Of a stretch of DNA of 35,001 nt, positions 29,754 to 35,001 are shown piece by piece (the first letter of the stretch is position 1; every line of letters begins with the position of its first letter). The notes beneath the pieces are model-generated. The model was given only the letters and a program-made list of their open reading frames with translations. It was not told the origin of the DNA and did not search any database. This DNA is from Peptococcaceae bacterium BRH_c23 (GTDB lineage Bacteria; Bacillota_B; Desulfitobacteriia; Desulfitobacteriales; Desulfitobacteriaceae): positions 1 to 35,001 of the forward strand of contig LADV01000023.1 in assembly GCA_000961805.1 (NCBI GenBank). The letters run 5' to 3'. A program made the translations under genes and the position numbers.

Positions 29754-32032
29754 TAGGCAAAAGTGTTCCCAGGACTGATGCCTGGGATAAAGTAATCGGG
29801 CGGACCGTTTACACAGATGACATGAAGCTGCCGAACATGCTTTACGGAAAATTACTCAGAAGTCCTCACGCACATGCGCGTGTTCTGAACGTAAATATTG
29901 AAAAAGCTTTAAAGTTGCCGGGTGTTAAAGCAATCATGACAGGGAAAGATATCCTCCCTATCAAGTACGGGATCGTCCCTTTTGCCCAAGATGAGTACGG
30001 GCTGGCTATTGACAAGGTACGTTACGTAGGGGATGAAGTAGCAGCTGTGGCGGCTGTGGACCAAGAGACCGCAGAAGCAGCTATAGAACTTATTGAAGTG
30101 GAATATGAGTTATTGCTGGCAGTTTTCACCATTGAAGATGCCCTTAAACCAGGGGCTCCAGACATCCATGACGGTCCCAAGGTGAAAAATAATGTTAGCA
30201 TTCAATACCGTAAAGAATTTGGCAATATCGAACAAGGTTTTGCTGAAGCGTACCATATTCGGGAAGACACTTTTAGAACACACGGTCAGTATCATGCCCC
30301 GATGGAACCCCACGCGGCTATTGCCATGTACGAGCCGAGCGGCAAACTCACCATTTGGTCCAGTACTCAGATCCCGTATTTTTTAAGGCACAACCTTGCC
30401 AGTACTTTAGGTATTGCCGAAGATCGCGTGCGGGTGATCAAGCCAGCCGTTGGCGGGGGGTTTGGTGTCAAAATCGATATGTACTCCAAAGACTTTTGCG
30501 CTGCCTTTCTCTCTATGAAAACAGGAAGGCCGGTCAAATTTCTCTATGACCGAGAAGAAGCACAGACCTGTGTACGGGGCAGGCATCCCGCGATCCTCAA
30601 AGTCCGTACCGGCGTTTTTAAGGATGGCCGGATCAGTTCCCAGCACATTGATCTTACCGTGGACGGTGGAGCTTATAACAGTACTGCCCCGCTGATCATC
30701 ACCCTGTCCGGTTACTTTGGGATGATCCCTTATTATCTGCCTAATCTGGTCTTAGATGCCAAGCATGTCTATACTAATAAACAAGCGAACGGAGCCATGA
30801 GGGGACACGGCGCGCCACAGATGCGCTATGCCATCGAATCCCAGGTCGACATGCTAGCTGCAGACTTAGGCATGGATGCTATTGATTTCCGGAGGATCAA
30901 TGCTTTGGAAGCCGGCAGCCCAAACCCCGCTAAAATGATTCTGCGCACTTGCGGATTTAAAGAGAGTCTGGATAAAGCTGCGGAGGCTATTGGCTGGAAG
31001 GAAAAGCGCGGCCGCGGAAATTATCGGGGTGTTGGCGTGGGAGGTTCCGGTTGGGCTTCAGGCGTTAACAACATGAGCCATATCGGTGGCGGTGCGGTTG
31101 TTAAGCTGGAGAAAACCGGCGGTGTTTCGGTACTTACAGGTGCTGCAGATATCGGACAAGGAGCGGAAAGCGTTATCGCGCAAATTGTCGCCGAAGAACT
31201 AGGGGTCAGCTTTGAGAAAGTAAGGGTTATCGCTGCAGATACAGACATCTGCCCGTTAGACTCCGGGACATTCGGTAGCGGTGTAACCGTCAGGTCCGGT
31301 AAAGCAGCTCAGCTTGCTGCCCGGGATATCAAAAAGACAATTTTACAAGTTGTCGCAAAAGAGATCGGGGCCGATCCGGAAGAAATGACGATCAAAGAAG
31401 ACTACATTCTGCTTCGTGGTGAACGCAAAATGCAAATCAATAAAGCTGTCAAGCTAGTACAGTATGCTGATATTCAAGTTCCCATGATTGGACGTGGCTA
31501 CTATCAATTGCCGGCTAAAGAGCCAACCACGTTGCTGCGAGATAACGGCGATATCTCCGGCTCCTACAGCTTTGGAACCCAGGCTTGTGAAGTTGAAGTT
31601 GACCCTAAAACAGGTCGGGTCACAATCCTTAAGATTGTGACGGCAGACGATGCGGGCAGGGCCTTGAACCCAGATCAGGTGGAAGGCCAAATAGAAGGAG
31701 CGGTTATGACCGGGATCGGACACACCCTCTATGAAGATCCTGATTTTGATATGGGAAATGGTCAAAACCGGAGTGTATCGTTTATTGATTATAAGCTTCC
31801 CACGGCTGCTGATGCCCCTCCTCAAGCAGTAATTCACGTTGAGACGAATGATCCGGTAGGGCCTTTTGGTGCTAAAGAATGTGGGGAAGGTGCAACCATC
31901 TACACCGCACCGGCTATCGTGAACGCTATTACCGACGCGATTGGAGTAAGGATAATGGATTTACCAATAACTCCAGAAAAGATTTTGAAGGCAATCGAAG
32001 AAAAAAATAACAAGGGGAGGAAGGAAGCATGA
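29735..32032 (+). CDS. hcrA: 4-Hydroxybenzoyl-CoA reductase alpha subunit (molybdopterin), xanthine oxidase family
   Basis: Large molybdenum subunit, 765 aa, close to HcrA length. N-terminal AKYT-type region (KVIGRTVYTDDMKLPNMLYGKLLRS), GKDILPIKYGIVP, MGG-like FGVKIDMYSK with GGGFG, GAMRGHGAPQMRYA, LTGAADIGQGAESVIAQI, and C-terminal GPFGAKECGEGA with the glutamates expected as catalytic base (E715/E718). HcrA binds the Mo-cytosine-dinucleotide cofactor and removes the para-hydroxyl of 4-hydroxybenzoyl-CoA to yield benzoyl-CoA. The assignment rests mainly on the partner beta subunit. The ATG lacks a clear ribosome binding site. It overlaps hcrB by ATGA. Behind a sigma54 promoter. Other xanthine dehydrogenase-type substrates remain possible. 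Confidence 0.85.
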   Translation: MEEFSVIGKSVPRTDAWDKVIGRTVYTDDMKLPNMLYGKLLRSPHAHARVLNVNIEKALKLPGVKAIMTGKDILPIKYGIVPFAQDEYGLAIDKVRYVGDEVAAVAAVDQETAEAAIELIEVEYELLLAVFTIEDALKPGAPDIHDGPKVKNNVSIQYRKEFGNIEQGFAEAYHIREDTFRTHGQYHAPMEPHAAIAMYEPSGKLTIWSSTQIPYFLRHNLASTLGIAEDRVRVIKPAVGGGFGVKIDMYSKDFCAAFLSMKTGRPVKFLYDREEAQTCVRGRHPAILKVRTGVFKDGRISSQHIDLTVDGGAYNSTAPLIITLSGYFGMIPYYLPNLVLDAKHVYTNKQANGAMRGHGAPQMRYAIESQVDMLAADLGMDAIDFRRINALEAGSPNPAKMILRTCGFKESLDKAAEAIGWKEKRGRGNYRGVGVGGSGWASGVNNMSHIGGGAVVKLEKTGGVSVLTGAADIGQGAESVIAQIVAEELGVSFEKVRVIAADTDICPLDSGTFGSGVTVRSGKAAQLAARDIKKTILQVVAKEIGADPEEMTIKEDYILLRGERKMQINKAVKLVQYADIQVPMIGRGYYQLPAKEPTTLLRDNGDISGSYSFGTQACEVEVDPKTGRVTILKIVTADDAGRALNPDQVEGQIEGAVMTGIGHTLYEDPDFDMGNGQNRSVSFIDYKLPTAADAPPQAVIHVETNDPVGPFGAKECGEGATIYTAPAIVNAITDAIGVRIMDLPITPEKILKAIEEKNNKGRKEA

Positions 32033-33033
32033 CGCTGCCGGCCTTAGAATATTACCGTCCTCAAACCATCAAGGAATGCTTAACCTTATTGAAAGAACAA
32101 GCAGGAAAAATTCGCCCCTTGGCTGGGGGAACCGACTTACTAAACAATATGAAAGTGGGACTCAATCCTGCCGAAATTCTCGTCGATCTTACGGATATCG
32201 AGGCGCTATCCAAAATAGCATGTTCAGTTAATGAGCAAATCATTGCCGGTGGTGCGGTCACTATTTGGGACTTAATCCACCAGCTAGAAGTTAAACAGAG
32301 TTTGACGGCACTCTACCAAGCGGGCAGCGGAGTAGGGGCTGTCCAACACCAGCAGATGGGGACTCTTGGTGGAAACCTTTGCCAAGACACCCGTTGTTGG
32401 TTTTATAATCAGACTCGCCATTGGAGAAAGGCTCACCCGTTATGCTATAAAACTGGTGGAGATCAATGTCTGGTTATGAAAAAGTCTGAAAGATGCCATG
32501 CTGCCTATTGCAGCGATATCGCACCAGCCCTAATTGCTTATGGAGCAACAATTAAGCTTTCTTGTTTAGATAGTGAAAGAATAATCCCCTTAGCAGAGTT
32601 TTATACAGGAGAGGGTAAAACACCAACCAACCTTAAACCTGGAGAAATCATCAGCGAAATCACAATTCCCCAAAGTGCCTGGCAGACCAAAAGTGCCTAC
32701 CTCAAACTCCGTTCACGCAAAAGCATAGACTTTCCACAGGCAGGCGTAGCTGTTGTTGTCAGCGAAGAAGGCGGACTAGTCAAAGACCTTCATCTCGCAC
32801 TTACTGCTCTAGGGAGTGGACCAGTGTTAGTAAAAGGCATTGGAGAGATTTTCCGTGGTTTAAAGACTGAAGAACTAGATGCAGAAAAGATTTCAGGGTT
32901 GGCCCAAGAATGTGCGGCGATAGCAGGGAAAAATGTTCTTCCAGTAGCTAATATGTCCTATCGACCCAGCTATCGACGTCGGATGGTGGGAGCATTGATC
33001 GAGGAAAGCTTGAAGCAAATATTTACTAAATAA
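32029..33033 (+). CDS. hcrB: 4-Hydroxybenzoyl-CoA reductase beta subunit (FAD, extra [4Fe-4S])
   Basis: FAD subunit of 334 aa. The FAD site is RPLAGGTDLLNN (29-40) and TLGGNLCQDTR (112-122). An insertion at 119-161 carries cysteines C123, C139, C147 and C156, which correspond, one residue offset, to the ligands of the extra [4Fe-4S] cluster in Thauera HcrB. That loop is absent in ordinary xanthine oxidase FAD subunits and is the strongest evidence for 4-hydroxybenzoyl-CoA reductase. The extra cluster lets low-potential electrons enter by way of the FAD. ATGA overlap with hcrA gives coupled translation; hcrC follows after 23 nt. Confidence 0.93.
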   Translation: MTLPALEYYRPQTIKECLTLLKEQAGKIRPLAGGTDLLNNMKVGLNPAEILVDLTDIEALSKIACSVNEQIIAGGAVTIWDLIHQLEVKQSLTALYQAGSGVGAVQHQQMGTLGGNLCQDTRCWFYNQTRHWRKAHPLCYKTGGDQCLVMKKSERCHAAYCSDIAPALIAYGATIKLSCLDSERIIPLAEFYTGEGKTPTNLKPGEIISEITIPQSAWQTKSAYLKLRSRKSIDFPQAGVAVVVSEEGGLVKDLHLALTALGSGPVLVKGIGEIFRGLKTEELDAEKISGLAQECAAIAGKNVLPVANMSYRPSYRRRMVGALIEESLKQIFTK

Positions 33034-33056
33034 TAGCCAGAAAAAGGGGCGAGATT

Positions 33057-33533
33057 ATGAGTAGTAATAAAAGAGTAATCGTCTTAAATGTAAACAATCA
33101 GGAATATGAAGTGCTTGTCAAACCACAGCAGACTTTACTTGAGGTGCTGAGAGAGACGGTTGGACTCACTGGAACGAAGTCAGGGTGTAATGAAGGCAGC
33201 TGTGGTGCCTGTACTGTATTAGTAGAAAATAAGCCTACTCTAGCCTGTTCTACCTTGGCAATCGCGGCCGAAGGCAAAGAGATCATGACGATTGAAGGGT
33301 TGGCTGGAGATGATGGCAAACTGCATCCAGTTCAACAGTCCTTCGTTGAAAATGGCGCTATTCAATGCGGGTTCTGCACACCTGGAATGGTGCTTTCTGC
33401 CAAGAGTCTTTTAGACAGAATATCTAAACCTAATGAAGAGGAGATTAAAGAAGCCTTAGGAGGAAATCTCTGTCGCTGTACGGGCTATACCAAGATTATT
33501 AAAGCAGTTAAACTAGCTGCTGAAGTTAAGTAA
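33057..33533 (+). CDS. hcrC: 4-Hydroxybenzoyl-CoA reductase gamma subunit (two [2Fe-2S])
   Basis: Small iron-sulfur subunit, 158 aa. Plant-type cluster ligands are C44, C49, C52 and C64 (SGCNEGSCGAC...LAC); the second cluster is C104, C107, C139 and C141 (CGFCTPGM, LCRCTGY). The subunit relays electrons between FAD and Mo in the xanthine oxidase family. GGGGCGAG precedes ATG. It ends the hcrABC operon; a strong terminator follows. No maturation genes are adjacent. Confidence 0.95.
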   Translation: MSSNKRVIVLNVNNQEYEVLVKPQQTLLEVLRETVGLTGTKSGCNEGSCGACTVLVENKPTLACSTLAIAAEGKEIMTIEGLAGDDGKLHPVQQSFVENGAIQCGFCTPGMVLSAKSLLDRISKPNEEEIKEALGGNLCRCTGYTKIIKAVKLAAEVK

Positions 33534-33602
33534 AGTAAATACGACATCGAAGCGCGCAAAAAGGGTGTAAAATACCTAGCAGAGATAAGGGTTAAAAAGG
33601 AG

Positions 33603-33647
33603 ACTAAACGTGAGGGGGAGTTTAAAAAGCTCCCCCTCACGTTTAGT
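33603..33647. terminator. Bidirectional terminator between hcrC and the edge activator
   Basis: A perfect 18-bp stem (33603-33620 with 33630-33647), loop 9 nt, with T-rich sequence on both sides in the corresponding strands. It serves convergent genes. Confidence 0.9.
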
Positions 33648-33705
33648 TTAACCTATCCATCTTTGATGTACGAATCTCGAACCTTGAAGTTCAGGCCTCT
33701 GGCCA

Positions 33706-35001
33706 TTACTTCTTTATCCCATATTTTAAAGCCTTGCGCATAACATTTGAGTGATCAAGACCTAAAACTTCGGCTGCTTTTCTGATTGAAGGGTAAGAAT
33801 CAAAAGCCATAATGATCAGCTCCTTTTCCAACATTTCCTTTGCTTGTTGAATCGGTAAGATTTCATTAACAGTGATCGGAGAATTAAACTTAGTCTTAAA
33901 TTTAGACAATTGTATCTGAACTTGCAAGGGTTGAATCAATGCTTCCTCGGTGACGACCAACAATCTTTCGAGCACATTTTGAAGTTCCCGTACATTTCCT
34001 GGCCAACTGTAGGCTTCTAATATGGGAATAGCTTTAGGATCTAAACGCTTAACGACTCTATATTTTTCGTTATACAGGAGGATAAAGTGCATAGTTAGAG
34101 GTAAGATATCCTCTTTTCGCTCCCGCAGGGGTGGAACTTCAATGGGTAAAACGTTTAGCCGATAAAATAAGTCTTCACGAAAGGTGCCTGCCTGTACTCT
34201 TTCCCATATATTACGGTTCGTAGCAGCGATGATACGGACATCAAGCTTAATGGGCTTAGTGCCCCCGAGCCGGTAAACCTCTTGTTCCTGAAGCACTCTT
34301 AATAGTTTAACTTGTAGACTCGCTGAAAGATCTCCAATTTCGTCAAGCAGAAGTGTACCAAGGTGAGCAAGCTCAAACATACCTGGTTTTCCGTGGGGGT
34401 TGGCCCCGGTAAAAGCACCATGTTCATAGCCGAATAATTCTGATTCTAAGAGGTTTTCTGGAATTGCCCCACAGTTTATCTGGATAAAACTTCCTCTTGC
34501 CGCCCGGTTGCTGGTATTGTGAATAACCCGGGATAATACTTCTTTCCCTACACCAGATTCGCCTAGAAGTAGAACTGTGGCATCTGTCTGGGCGGTACGT
34601 ATTGCCAGATTAAAGATCTTCATCATGCCAGGGCTTTCTACAATAATTTTATCTTTCTTGAGTCGCTCTAGCATTAACAGTGAGAGTTCTGTCTGATAGC
34701 GAGTTGCCAGCAATTTAGATTCTCTTAGTTCTTCATTAAGCTCATGTAGTTCAGAAATATCCCGGACATTGTTTACAACCCTCGAAACGTTACCCTCTAT
34801 GTCAAAAATAGGATTACTGGTAACCAGTACTTGTTTACCAGTAGTGCTGATTTTCTGAACACTGGTGATAGTCCGTCCTTCGCGAAGGGCTTTGATAGTG
34901 ATGGACTCATACTGGAAAATGCCTTTTTCGAATAAGTCATCAATATTCTGACCGATAAAGTGTGAGGCATCCAAGCCGGTTAATCGCGCATGGGCCTGAT
35001 T
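33706..35001 (-). CDS. Sigma54-dependent activator with PAS domain, N-terminus beyond the window
   Basis: Enhancer-binding protein; the minus frame stays open to the right edge, so the gene is partial. A TTG at 34974 is not the real start, since in-frame codons before it read QAHARLTGLDASHFIG, normal PAS sequence. Order: PAS (ending FDIEGNVSRVVNNVRDISEL), helical linker, AAA+ with GESGVGKE, EHGAFTGANPHGKPG and LLLDEIGDLS, RVQAGTFREDLFYRLNVLPIEVPPLRERKEDI, and a C-terminal helix-turn-helix (SIRKAAEVLGLDHSNVMRKALKYGIKK). It is convergent with hcrABC. It could activate a sigma54 promoter in the locus; the fragment at 24615 is a close relative. Confidence 0.92.
   Translation of the reverse strand, partial: NQAHARLTGLDASHFIGQNIDDLFEKGIFQYESITIKALREGRTITSVQKISTTGKQVLVTSNPIFDIEGNVSRVVNNVRDISELHELNEELRESKLLATRYQTELSLLMLERLKKDKIIVESPGMMKIFNLAIRTAQTDATVLLLGESGVGKEVLSRVIHNTSNRAARGSFIQINCGAIPENLLESELFGYEHGAFTGANPHGKPGMFELAHLGTLLLDEIGDLSASLQVKLLRVLQEQEVYRLGGTKPIKLDVRIIAATNRNIWERVQAGTFREDLFYRLNVLPIEVPPLRERKEDILPLTMHFILLYNEKYRVVKRLDPKAIPILEAYSWPGNVRELQNVLERLLVVTEEALIQPLQVQIQLSKFKTKFNSPITVNEILPIQQAKEMLEKELIIMAFDSYPSIRKAAEVLGLDHSNVMRKALKYGIKK

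Noticed and set aside
1..35001. CRISPR array, insertion sequence or complete prophage
   Set aside because: No regularly spaced repeats, transposase, integrase or phage structural gene was seen anywhere in the window.

Overview
The window looks like the chromosome of an anaerobic, spore-forming type of Firmicute in the Peptococcaceae/Desulfitobacteriaceae (Desulfosporosinus or Desulfitobacterium-like). The reasons are the moderate-to-low GC, strong AGGAGG-type ribosome binding sites, GTG/TTG starts, class-typical SigA promoters, an anaerobic aromatic pathway and many iron-sulfur and persulfide proteins. The genus is an inference from gene content, not from a marker gene.

Layout. 1-5.95 kb: edge of a minus-strand gene, an unknown conserved protein, a GlcD/GlcF-type 2-hydroxyacid (lactate/glycolate) oxidoreductase pair behind a SigA promoter with a 15-bp palindromic operator, a FadR-type regulator, and a polyferredoxin. 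6-10.3 kb: a CMD-fold protein that lacks its CxxC, an Rrf2 regulator, then a minus-strand operon csoR-like > sqr > DsrC/TusE-like > DsrE2-like, with one strong promoter overlapped by a G/C-tract CsoR-type operator; this is a sulfide/sulfane-sulfur handling unit. 10.3-11.1 kb: a scar made of a tRNA 3' end with its terminator, a frameshifted small gene with a good promoter, and nested inverted repeats. 11.1-19.95 kb: a BaiN/HI0933-type flavoprotein, a membrane-anchored unknown, then a HutP-family RNA-binding protein at the head of an aromatic amino-acid block (aroH, aroF without regulatory domain, aroF with regulatory domain, tyrA, aroA) and azlCD. Two leaders in this block, upstream of hutP-like and of the second aroF, share a 20-nt element (19/20 identical), each followed by an intrinsic terminator. 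20-22.5 kb: a chemoreceptor and a broken second chemoreceptor. 22.6-35 kb: an aromatic-acid catabolic locus with an MFS transporter, a benzoate/4-hydroxybenzoate-type CoA ligase, a CBS-PAS-PAS sigma54 activator, hcrABC (4-hydroxybenzoyl-CoA reductase) and a second sigma54 activator running off the edge; a third activator survives only as a fragment at 24.6-24.8 kb.

How it works together. The catabolic locus would import an aromatic acid, activate it as a CoA thioester and remove the para-hydroxyl group to give benzoyl-CoA. Sigma54 (-24/-12) promoters are visible upstream of the ligase and of hcrA, and a helically phased ACACCA array lies upstream of the ligase promoter. The aromatic biosynthesis block appears to be controlled by transcription attenuation, with the HutP-like protein as the obvious candidate factor; that is the most novel hypothesis in the window. 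The general theme is loss as well as gain: at least three gene remnants and one tRNA scar are visible.
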